Source: Phycisphaerae bacterium (GTDB taxonomy: Bacteria > Planctomycetota > Phycisphaerae > UBA1845). From it: 15,748 bases of DNA. A program made the translations under genes and the position numbers. Under the pieces are notes generated by a model, which worked only from the letters and a program-made list of their open reading frames with translations, was not told where the DNA came from and did no database searches. Positions 6,853 to 14,193 of the stretch are shown here, piece by piece. The stretch's first letter is position 1; the number at the start of each line of letters is the position of its first letter. Location of the stretch: contig BQJS01000109.1 in NCBI GenBank assembly GCA_021604825.1, positions 1 through 15,748 on the forward strand. The letters run 5' to 3'.

Positions 6853-7491
6853 ATGACCGACGACAATCGACCTGACCGGCATCTGTCTGACCGGCACAAG
6901 TCGGATCGACATGAATCCGATCGGCGGGCTTGGATGCTTGCGGTGCTTGATCGATACGAAGGTCCACTGACGCGTTATGCGGCGCGGCTTGTGGGCAGCG
7001 TGGAAAGTGCGCGCGACGTCGTTCAGGAAACGTTTCTGCGGTTTTGCTCCGACCAAGCATCTTGCAAGAGCTTGGCTTCAACGAATGGCCACCTCGACGA
7101 TTCCCGCGTGGGTCCGTGGCTGTTTGCGGTTTGTCGCAATCGGGCACTCGATGTGCTTCGCAAGGAAAAACCCATGAAGACCATGCAATCCAACACACTG
7201 TCGATTGCGGCTGAGTCGGCTGCACCGAATGCGGTGCGACAACCGTCGGCTGACCTCGAACAAACCGAAGCCGCCGATCAACTGCACGCCATCGTCGCCG
7301 ACCTGCCCGACAACCAGCAGGAGGCGCTGCGTCTTCGTTTTCAAAATGAAATGAGTTACCAGCAGATCAGCGAAGTGATGCAGACCAGCGTGGGCAACGT
7401 CGGCTACCTGCTGCACCACGCGATCAAAACCGTCCGCCAACAACTCGCCATCAACCCGTCGGCCAACCCAAGCCGGAGGAAATCATCATGA
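6853..7491 (+). CDS. ECF-family RNA polymerase sigma factor
   Basis: A 212-residue extracytoplasmic-function sigma factor. The ATG at 6853 is preferred over the adjoining TTG (6850) because GGAG at 6841-6844 is then 8 nt away. Residues 8-25 are an unusual charged tail built of DRHxS repeats. Region 2 spans about 27-115, with SARDVVQETFLRF at 52-64 and VGPWLFAVCRNRALDVLRKE contacting core enzyme and the -10 element. After a linker, region 4 spans about 151-198, with the helix-turn-helix MSYQQISEVMQTSVGNVGYL that reads the -35 element. The stop codon overlaps the start of the downstream anti-sigma/vWA gene (ATGA), pointing to coupled translation. The promoter-like block upstream recurs once in the window, consistent with self-activation and a small regulon (inference). 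Exact ECF group not assigned. Confidence 0.95.
   Translation: MTDDNRPDRHLSDRHKSDRHESDRRAWMLAVLDRYEGPLTRYAARLVGSVESARDVVQETFLRFCSDQASCKSLASTNGHLDDSRVGPWLFAVCRNRALDVLRKEKPMKTMQSNTLSIAAESAAPNAVRQPSADLEQTEAADQLHAIVADLPDNQQEALRLRFQNEMSYQQISEVMQTSVGNVGYLLHHAIKTVRQQLAINPSANPSRRKSS
7475..7480 (+). promoter_or_regulatory. Ribosome binding site inside the ECF gene end
   Basis: GGAGGA lies 7 nt before the ATG at 7488, within the last codons of the ECF gene. It fixes the start of the vWA gene and supports translational coupling. Confidence 0.7.
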
Positions 7492-10244
7492 CCCGCAAGC
7501 CCAACGAAACCAACGCCAACGATTCGATGATCCCCGAAGACGATCCGCGCATCACCGCGTACGCGCTCGGCGAATTGTCAGAAGATGATGCCGCCAACCT
7601 CGAATCCGAACTGTCAGCCAATCCCGAGTGGCAGGAAACCATCGCATCGGTGCAAGAAACGGCTGGCCTGCTCAAGCAAGCACTGGCTGAGGAACCGATG
7701 GTCGGATTGACGCAGGCGCACCGCGATGCCATTGAATCGAGGATTGCGGAATCCGAATCTGTCAATATCCATGCCTCGACACCAACCGCTTTGACCGCCG
7801 CTCAAAAAGTAGCATGGCTCGGCATGGGTATTGCCGCCTCGCTATTCTTAGTTTTCTCAATCGCCCTTCCGGTACTCAACGAACAGAACACATCGCCTCG
7901 ACTGACAGCACAAGGCACAAAGTACTTCGATCATCAAGTTTCATCCGTGAACACACTTTCTGATTTAACCAACATGGTTTCAAACGGAATTGGTCAGGAT
8001 TCAATCACTGCCCACCGTGATGGCTCGTCAGACGGCAACACGATTTCATTTGATGATGAACTATCAGTGGCAGATAGAAACTATCGACGCAGGTTGGCAA
8101 CTCTTGGGTACGCATCAGACAACAGAAACGAGACCGGGAATGGATTCTCTAACGGCAAAGGAGGATTTGGTGGTGGTGGCGGAGGAAATCTAAACGACTC
8201 CTTTGAAGAAGTATTGCGAGAGGGACAGCAAGGTTGGAAGGCCTTTTTGGACGCGGATGATCTTCCAGCTTTGGTAGACATGCACGTTATCGGCGGAGAC
8301 GGAGGCGATTCTGTGGTCAATGCTGACTGGGCAAAAACTGACATTGATGCTTCGAGTCACGATGGCGACGCGGTGTTGCTTGCTTCGGAGAACCGCAAGT
8401 CGGTTGTAGGCAAAGACGTGATGTTTGGCGTTGGCTATGCTGCCTTTAATAAGCCACCGCTCGAACGTGGGGAGCGAATCCAAGCAGGATGGTACTACGA
8501 GGGCGGCGATATTGAGGAATTTAATTTCTCAGGAGCAGTCAAAGTCCATTACGACAATGTAACGGGCGATCAGATCTTAATTACTGGTGATGCTAGCGCA
8601 TTGAATTCTGTGGTGCTTACAAATCTCACAGATCTGAATGTCAGTTATGGCTATCAGATTCCGTTTGGTCCATTCAACGGAGACGGATCCCAGATCGATC
8701 CGCGAATTGCAGTATTCGCTGATCATAGTCCATATAGCGCAGGTCGGTTTCGCGACTTGGACGGCGACGGTGTTCCGGATGCGATTGCACCAAAGGAATC
8801 CACCACCGAGCGTTACGCCCACATCCGCGAGAATCCGTTCAAATCAGTGACGCGGGAACCGTTGTCTACTTTTTCCATCGATGTGGACACGGCTTCGTAT
8901 GCCAACGCCCGGCGGTTTCTTAACTCGGGCCAGTTGCCGCCGCGCGATGCTGTTCGCATTGAAGAGTTCATCAACTACTTTGCCTACGACTATCCCCAGC
9001 CGAGCATTGACGAACCGTTTTCGATCAATGTCGATGTGGCCGACTGCCCGTGGAATCGCAACCACCGCCTCGCCCGCATCGGTTTGCAGGGCTACGAAAT
9101 CCCCAACGACGAGCGGCCCGAGAGCAACCTGGTGTTTTTGATTGATGTCTCGGGTTCGATGAACCAACACAACAAACTGCCGCTGCTCAAGCAGAGCATG
9201 ACGCTGCTGGTCGATCAACTCGATGAATACGACCGCGTCGCCATCGTCGTCTATGCCGGTGCGTCGGGCTTGGTACTCGATTCGATCACCTGCGACAACC
9301 GAGGCACGATCCTCGACGCGATCAACAATCTGCGATCCGGCGGAAGCACCAACGGAGCGGCTGGCATCGAGTTGGCGTATGAAATCGCAAGCGACAACTT
9401 CATCGAAGACGGCACCAACCGCGTGATCCTCGCGACCGACGGCGACTTCAACGTCGGTGTCACCAGCGAAGACGACCTGCACCGCCTCATCGAAGAGAAA
9501 GCCAAGACCGGCGTGTTCCTCAGCGTGCTGGGGTTTGGCGGGGGCAACTATCAGGACGCCACGCTCGAACTGCTGGCTGACAAAGGCAACGGCAACTACG
9601 CGTACATCGACACGCTGCGAGAGGCTGAGAAGGTGCTGGTCGAGCAGATGGGCGGGACGCTGGTGACCATCGCCAAGGACGTGAAGATTCAGGTCGAATT
9701 CAACCCGGCGATCGCTGCGGCGTATCGGCTGATTGGTTATGAAAACCGGATGCTTGCGAAGGAAGATTTTAACGACGACACCAAAGACGCGGGCGAAATT
9801 GGTGCGGGGCATACGGTTACGGCGCTGTACGAAATCGTCCCAGCCGGCGAGGTACCGGAACTATCCGACGTCGACCCGCTCAAGTATCAATCCACCACCC
9901 CATCGCCCGAACTGATCGACAACGACGAACTGATGACGGTCAAGGTCCGCTACAAACTGCCCGACGAAGACAAAAGCACCAAGCTGGAACACGCGGTATT
10001 GGACGAAGGTGCGACGATTGAAGATGCGTCGGATGACTTCCGATTCGCTGCCGCCGTCGCATCGTTCGGCATGATCCTGCGAAACTCAGCCCATCGCGGC
10101 GACACCGTGTTCGATCAAGTCTTCGAACTCGCCGAAAGCACGTCGGGCGAAGCGCGATCAACCGACCGCGCCGGATTCATCGAACTCGTCGACAAAGCCA
10201 AAGCGATCATGCAGCCAGTCGAACCGGAAACCGGCGGTCAATAG
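7488..10244 (+). CDS. Anti-sigma-like membrane protein with YfbK-type vWA domain
   Basis: A 918-residue protein overlapping the ECF gene by 4 bp. Residues about 18-75 (DDPRITAYALGELSEDDAAN...) resemble the cytoplasmic N terminus of planctomycete anti-sigma-like regulators, without a zinc motif. A single membrane helix spans about 108-130. Then comes a 300-residue low-similarity stretch with a Gly run (GGFGGGGGG) and an EF-hand-like DLDGDGVPD at 423-431. From about 448 the protein follows E. coli YfbK: the ENPFKSVTREPLSTFSIDVD entry motif, then a vWA domain with a complete metal site (DVSGS 553-557, Thr621, Asp651), then a C-terminal region of the vWF_A_C type. The likely topology is N terminus inside, vWA outside. 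Coupling to the ECF gene suggests it holds or releases the sigma factor in response to an envelope signal; this is inference. A terminator follows. Confidence 0.93.
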   Translation: MTRKPNETNANDSMIPEDDPRITAYALGELSEDDAANLESELSANPEWQETIASVQETAGLLKQALAEEPMVGLTQAHRDAIESRIAESESVNIHASTPTALTAAQKVAWLGMGIAASLFLVFSIALPVLNEQNTSPRLTAQGTKYFDHQVSSVNTLSDLTNMVSNGIGQDSITAHRDGSSDGNTISFDDELSVADRNYRRRLATLGYASDNRNETGNGFSNGKGGFGGGGGGNLNDSFEEVLREGQQGWKAFLDADDLPALVDMHVIGGDGGDSVVNADWAKTDIDASSHDGDAVLLASENRKSVVGKDVMFGVGYAAFNKPPLERGERIQAGWYYEGGDIEEFNFSGAVKVHYDNVTGDQILITGDASALNSVVLTNLTDLNVSYGYQIPFGPFNGDGSQIDPRIAVFADHSPYSAGRFRDLDGDGVPDAIAPKESTTERYAHIRENPFKSVTREPLSTFSIDVDTASYANARRFLNSGQLPPRDAVRIEEFINYFAYDYPQPSIDEPFSINVDVADCPWNRNHRLARIGLQGYEIPNDERPESNLVFLIDVSGSMNQHNKLPLLKQSMTLLVDQLDEYDRVAIVVYAGASGLVLDSITCDNRGTILDAINNLRSGGSTNGAAGIELAYEIASDNFIEDGTNRVILATDGDFNVGVTSEDDLHRLIEEKAKTGVFLSVLGFGGGNYQDATLELLADKGNGNYAYIDTLREAEKVLVEQMGGTLVTIAKDVKIQVEFNPAIAAAYRLIGYENRMLAKEDFNDDTKDAGEIGAGHTVTALYEIVPAGEVPELSDVDPLKYQSTTPSPELIDNDELMTVKVRYKLPDEDKSTKLEHAVLDEGATIEDASDDFRFAAAVASFGMILRNSAHRGDTVFDQVFELAESTSGEARSTDRAGFIELVDKAKAIMQPVEPETGGQ

Positions 10245-10289
10245 ACGGCCCCAAGTTTGTTCTGCGGGTCGTCGAACCGTTGAATAGAG

Positions 10290-10325
10290 AACGGGCAGCG
10301 ACGAGGATTCGCCACTGCCCGTTTT
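10290..10325 (+). terminator. Intrinsic terminator of the ECF-vWA operon
   Basis: AACGGGCAG (10290-10298) pairs with CTGCCCGTT (10315-10323), with an inner GCGA/TCGC stem, and the downstream arm runs into TTTT (10322-10325). It lies between convergent genes and may also stop transcription from the minus-strand cytochrome gene, although the U tract on that strand is poor. Confidence 0.75.
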
Positions 10326-10397
10326 CGATTGCTTATGCTTAAGACACAATGCATCTCGGCTCGACCCCAGTGGGCCAACCGATGCGCATCATTTGGC

Positions 10398-10832
10398 CTA
10401 CATGTCGCTCAGGAATGCCTCGACATTGGCGATATCTTCTGCGCTCAATTCCGGTGAGGGGTGACCGTCGAGCATAAGGGCTCCCTCGATCGTTGCAGCA
10501 TCAGAACCGCGAATTGAAGCGGCAACAACTGCACCACCGGAACCATCGGCACCGTGACAAGCTGAACAAGATGCGGCAAACAGCGCTTCACCGGCTGCTG
10601 CGTCTGCACCGCCGTCGCCACCATCCATGCCGTCACCACCATCCATACCGTCGCCACCGTCCATGCCATCGCCGCCGTCCATGCCGTCGCCACCGTCCAT
10701 GCCATTGGTGCCAACGTCGCCGCCGTCCATACCATCACCGCCATCACCATTACCGCCTGGGACCACGACATCACAACCAGCGAAACCGATCGCGAAGAGG
10801 GCTACCAATGACAAAACAAATCGTTGCTTCAT
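10398..10832 (-). CDS. c-type cytochrome lipoprotein with Gly-Asp repeat linker
   Basis: A 144-residue protein. The ATG at 10832 has GGAGA at 10840-10844; a longer frame upstream to 10895 has no start support. Residues 1-20 form a lipoprotein signal ending in FAGC (Cys20 lipidated). Residues about 26-75 are a flexible acidic linker made of MDGGDG repeats (five in a row plus one variant), encoded by 18-bp tandem repeats. A small class I cytochrome c domain follows: heme site CSACH (Cys89, Cys92, His93) and probable axial Met120 in ALMLDGHP, closing helix AEDIANVEAFLSDM. It should sit on the outer face of a membrane and carry electrons, or serve as a heme-containing subunit for an unseen partner. 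It is monocistronic here, convergent with the ECF-vWA operon. The redox partner is unknown. Confidence 0.92.
   Translation of the reverse strand: MKQRFVLSLVALFAIGFAGCDVVVPGGNGDGGDGMDGGDVGTNGMDGGDGMDGGDGMDGGDGMDGGDGMDGGDGGADAAAGEALFAASCSACHGADGSGGAVVAASIRGSDAATIEGALMLDGHPSPELSAEDIANVEAFLSDM
10618..10745 (-). repeat. 18-bp tandem repeat coding for MDGGDG units
   Basis: In-frame tandem copies with an 18-bp period inside the cytochrome gene, five consecutive units plus a degenerate one separated by GTNG. Third-position differences between units (for example GCC versus ACC on the plus strand) show that the copies are not all recent. Confidence 0.8.
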
Positions 10833-10854
10833 GAATCTTTCTCCATAAAAACTC

Positions 10855-10882
10855 AGTATATTCAGTAATAAGTCACTTCCAA
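10855..10882 (-). promoter_or_regulatory. Sigma-70-like promoter of the cytochrome gene
   Basis: On the minus strand, TTGGAA (10877-10882), a 16-nt spacer and TATACT (10855-10860). Transcription would start near 10848, leaving a leader of about 16 nt that includes the GGAGA ribosome binding site. Confidence 0.42.
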
Positions 10883-11452
10883 AAAACGCTGCCACGATTT
10901 CGATCAGGCGGCGATACGTGTTGAGCCATCGCGGCTCGCAGCCCTGTCTGCGTGCATCGAATCAAGCGGCGCAAAACCAGAACTGAACTTGGAACTTCCA
11001 AAGAGCACCCGCGATTGAATTCAATCGTCGAGAATCGCTCGATCATAACCATAAGAGGATACTGCGATTTCGCAACGGGACAATTTCAGCATTGGATCAC
11101 CACTGTTAATATGGGTAGTAATCCCCAAAGCACGGCTGAAATCGAGGCTATTTGGCACGCATTCAAGGGATCCTACCGCTGACATCCAGTTGAACCCGGG
11201 GAAAACGGAATTCTGGGAAGTTAACGATCGATGGTCTGAGGCACGGCTGGACCGGTCTCTCTTGATGCATCCAATTAAACTGGCGCCCAATCCAGTCATT
11301 GGGGTGCTCAATCGGAGATCGCCTTCAAAAGTTGCTCGTTCAGAAAATCGCTCCTCCATTCTGCATGACAAATCTCAATGCCCCGTGGAGCAAAGCCGCT
11401 TAAAATGGCAGTCGTCGCAGACGGTCATATTTTTCCCCAGGAGTATCGTAAA
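10883..11452. other. Divergent intergenic region, cytochrome / hydrolase fusion
   Basis: About 570 bp between divergent genes. It contains two adjacent palindromes (10989-11027) and an extended -10-like TGTTAATAT (11104-11112). The remaining 340 bp up to the fusion gene show nothing that I can interpret. Two open frames here (10952-11182, and one overlapping the start of the fusion gene) lack ribosome binding sites and protein features. Confidence 0.5.
10989..11027. promoter_or_regulatory. Pair of perfect palindromes, possible operator
   Basis: TTGGAA-C-TTCCAA (10989-11001) and CGATTGAATTCAATCG (11012-11027) are both perfectly palindromic and separated by 10 bp, about one helical turn between their facing edges. 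They lie between divergent genes, some 110 bp from the cytochrome promoter. Perfect symmetry of this length is typical of sites for dimeric regulators; the regulator is not in the window. Confidence 0.4.
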
Positions 11453-14002
11453 ATGAGCACCCTTAAGACTCTGGCGTTCTTGATCATTTTCGTAATCACC
11501 GGGGCCACGATTGCCGCAGATGCAGAATCGTCGTCATCCACAAATTACGATCTGTTGATTCGCGGTGGCGAATTGTTGGATGGCACAGGGGCACCGGCGC
11601 GGAGAGCGGATATTCTTGTTCGAGGCGACCAGATTGCTCGCATCGGATTGTTTGATGGCGAATCGATTTCAGCTGAGAAGATCATTGACGCAACTGGCAA
11701 GGTGGTCACCCCAGGATTCATCGACACACACAGCCATGGCGACCCGCGCAAAACTCCGGAGTTCGAGAACTTCATTGCAATGGGCGTCACAACGATTTGC
11801 CTCGGGCAGGATGGCGCTAGTCCGAGCAATCTCGCACAGTGGATGCAGGAAATCGAAGGCGCCGCGCTGGGACCCAACATTGCCATGTTCGTGGGCCACG
11901 GAAGCATCCGCACACAGGCAGGCATCCCACTGCAGACCGAAGTGTCTGCATCGCAAGTCGCGGACATGCAGCGGCTTGTCGGCAAGGCCATGAAGCTCGG
12001 TTGTTTCGGAATGACTACGGGCCTTGAGTATCAGCCGGGATCGTTTTCAAATATCGATGAGCTAGTTGCGTTGGCGAAACCGGTGGCCAATGGGGGCGGC
12101 CTCGTCATGAGTCACATGCGCACTGAGGATGACGACGCGATCGACGGGGCACTTTCCGAGTTGCTCGCCCAGGGGGAACAGGCCGGCTGCCCCGTTCATG
12201 TCTCTCATATTAAAGTAACCTACGGGCATGGAGCCACCCGCGCCGAGAAGCTGCTTGCGCAGTTGAAACAATCGAGGTCTCGCGGAATCCGAGTCACGGC
12301 GGACATTTATCCGTACACGGCCAGCTACACCGGTATCGGAATTGTCTTTCCAGATTGGGCCAAGCCACCTCACAATTATGCCGACGTCGCAAACTCCCGG
12401 CGAACGGAACTTGCCGAATACCTGCGGCGGCGGGTGACGTTGCGCAATGGGCCAGAGGCAACGCTGCTGGGAACTGGAAAATGGGCGGGCAAGACGCTCG
12501 CGCAAGTTGCCGCAGATCTCGGCAAGCCTTTTGAGGACGTATTGATCGATGACATCGGACTGAGGGGAGCCCAAGCCGCCTACTTCGTCATGGATGCCGA
12601 ACTTCAGGACCGCCTGTTGGTCGATCCTCATGTGATGATCTGTTCGGATGGCAGTCCCACGTCTTCACACCCCCGGGGCCACGGCGCATTCGCACGCGTG
12701 ATGCACAAGTACGTTGTCGATGAAAATCTGATTCCCATTGAAGAAGCCATCCGAAAAATGACTGGCCTCCCCGCTGAAACGGTCGGACTTGACCGGATGA
12801 AGCGCGGAAAATTGATCGAAGGATACTCAGCCGACATCCTCATATTTGATCCGGATAAAGTGCGCGATAACGCCACGTACGAATCGCCCCGTCAACTGGC
12901 TACGGGGTTCGCGCGCGTGATTGTTAATGGGAAAGTTGTCCGCGAAGACGATCAACCCACCGCAAATCTTGCAGGCAAGCTGCTGAAGCGATCCCAATTG
13001 TCATTGGAGGAAAAAATCGATGAGCTATTCGTCGAATTCGATCAGCCAGAAGTTCCAGGAGCTTCTGTTGCGATCTATCAGGACGGAAAGATTTTGCTGA
13101 CGAAGGCTTATGGCCACGCAAATATTGCAATGGGAATTCAGATCGAACCACGCACGAATTTTCGCCTCGCCTCGGTCACCAAGCAATTCACGGCAATGTG
13201 CATCATGATGCTCAAGGAGCATGGCCAGCTCGGCTACGACGACCCCATCATTCGGTTTTTCCCGAATCTGCCCCCGATCGCAGAGCAAATCACGATTCGT
13301 CAACTGCTCTGGCATACTTCCGGGCTGATCGATTATGAAAATCTCATTCCCCCAAACCAAGTCGCCCAACTCAAGGACCGTGACGTTTTAAATCTACTGA
13401 AGTCGCAGCACGGGACTTACTTCTCACCCGGGACGCGTTACCGCTACAGCAATACGGGTTACGCCCTGTTGGCCTTGATTGTTGAGAAAGTCTCTAAAAA
13501 TGATTTCGCAACCTTCTTGAAGGAAAACATCTTTTTACCACTCGGCATGAATGACACAGTCGCCTTTGAGGACGGCAAATCGACCGTGCCAAAACGTGCA
13601 TTTGGTTATCGGGAATCGGGCGCTGGGTTCATCGATGCCGATCAGAGCCTCACCAGCGCCGTGCTTGGCGACGGAGGAATCTACACTTCAGTGTTGGATT
13701 ATCAAAAATGGGATGAGTCGCTCTACGGCACCCAACTCATCAGCCGCGAAACACTCGAGGAGGCGTTTTCATCTGGCGTACTCAATGACGGTAGCCCAAC
13801 CGGTTACGGATTTGGATGGCGAATCAACAAACGGGAGGGCGTACAGATTGTCCATCACAACGGTGGGACTTGCGGTTTCAGCACGGCAGTGCGACGCTTA
13901 CCAACAAGACATCTCACCGTAGCGGTGCTAACCAACCGAGCCGGTAAGCATGCGGGCACCATTGCGGACCAATTGCTGACATTACTGTTGAACGAACGAT
14001 AG
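11453..14002 (+). CDS. Amidohydrolase-serine hydrolase fusion (D-aminoacylase + beta-lactamase type)
   Basis: An 849-residue exported fusion. AGGAG at 11439-11443 selects the ATG at 11453; residues 1 to about 22 are a signal peptide. Residues about 33-500 are an amidohydrolase of the N-acyl-D-amino-acid deacylase type: HSH (93-95), SHMR (His221), HVSH (His249, His252) and SDGS (Asp399). The Cys metal ligand found in D-aminoacylase (NCG) is replaced by QDG at 119-121. Residues about 517-849 are a class C beta-lactamase/DD-peptidase-like domain: SVTK (Ser574, Lys577), YSN (665-667) and HNGG (802-805), all three active-site motifs present. No stop or frameshift separates the halves. Both act on D-configured amides, so periplasmic turnover of D-amino-acid or peptidoglycan-derived peptides is plausible. 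True substrate unknown; antibiotic hydrolysis should not be assumed. Confidence 0.93.
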   Translation: MSTLKTLAFLIIFVITGATIAADAESSSSTNYDLLIRGGELLDGTGAPARRADILVRGDQIARIGLFDGESISAEKIIDATGKVVTPGFIDTHSHGDPRKTPEFENFIAMGVTTICLGQDGASPSNLAQWMQEIEGAALGPNIAMFVGHGSIRTQAGIPLQTEVSASQVADMQRLVGKAMKLGCFGMTTGLEYQPGSFSNIDELVALAKPVANGGGLVMSHMRTEDDDAIDGALSELLAQGEQAGCPVHVSHIKVTYGHGATRAEKLLAQLKQSRSRGIRVTADIYPYTASYTGIGIVFPDWAKPPHNYADVANSRRTELAEYLRRRVTLRNGPEATLLGTGKWAGKTLAQVAADLGKPFEDVLIDDIGLRGAQAAYFVMDAELQDRLLVDPHVMICSDGSPTSSHPRGHGAFARVMHKYVVDENLIPIEEAIRKMTGLPAETVGLDRMKRGKLIEGYSADILIFDPDKVRDNATYESPRQLATGFARVIVNGKVVREDDQPTANLAGKLLKRSQLSLEEKIDELFVEFDQPEVPGASVAIYQDGKILLTKAYGHANIAMGIQIEPRTNFRLASVTKQFTAMCIMMLKEHGQLGYDDPIIRFFPNLPPIAEQITIRQLLWHTSGLIDYENLIPPNQVAQLKDRDVLNLLKSQHGTYFSPGTRYRYSNTGYALLALIVEKVSKNDFATFLKENIFLPLGMNDTVAFEDGKSTVPKRAFGYRESGAGFIDADQSLTSAVLGDGGIYTSVLDYQKWDESLYGTQLISRETLEEAFSSGVLNDGSPTGYGFGWRINKREGVQIVHHNGGTCGFSTAVRRLPTRHLTVAVLTNRAGKHAGTIADQLLTLLLNER

Positions 14003-14027
14003 GCCGGAACGCTGGAGCAACCGCTCG

Positions 14028-14067
14028 CAGCAAGAGACCTTGCCGCAAGAGATCTCGCCGCAAAAGA
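14028..14067. repeat. Short 15-bp tandem repeat
   Basis: Three imperfect copies of a GCCGCAAGAGATCTC-like unit lie directly behind the fusion gene, in the gap between convergent genes. The region has no clear terminator. The function is unknown. Confidence 0.45.
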
Positions 14068-14193
14068 CAATTTAGCGGAAGGAAGCAGTCATGGTCGTAG
14101 TAGCCGTGATCAAACTTACCCTCCTGAACACCGCGCACGTGATCGTTGCATAGTGCGATATTGACGCAGACGTTCTCGTAACAAGCGCCATCG

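Noticed and set aside
8844..9812. Long 322-codon minus-strand frame
   Set aside because: It is antisense to the vWA domain of the 918-residue protein, whose motifs are unmistakable. Such shadows are common in GC-rich genes.
10618..10745. Possible CRISPR array
   Set aside because: The repeats are contiguous 18-bp units without spacers and lie in frame inside a gene; no cas genes are present.
10493..10848. Plus-strand frames with His/Arg-rich or Pro-Ser-rich repeats
   Set aside because: They are opposite-strand readings of the 18-bp repeats in the cytochrome gene and have no ribosome binding site.
10860..10900. Sigma-54 promoter (TGGCA...TTGG) upstream of the cytochrome gene
   Set aside because: The -12 GC dinucleotide is missing at the required spacing; a sigma-70-like pair fits better.
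10952..11182. 76-codon plus-strand frame in the divergent intergenic region
   Set aside because: It spans the two palindromes and the -10-like element, has no ribosome binding site, and the peptide shows no signal peptide or motif.
11453..14002. Antibiotic-resistance beta-lactamase
   Set aside because: The C-terminal domain has the SxxK, YxN and HxG motifs shared by esterases, DD-peptidases and class C enzymes, and it is fused to an amidohydrolase. Nothing in the sequence shows antibiotic hydrolysis.
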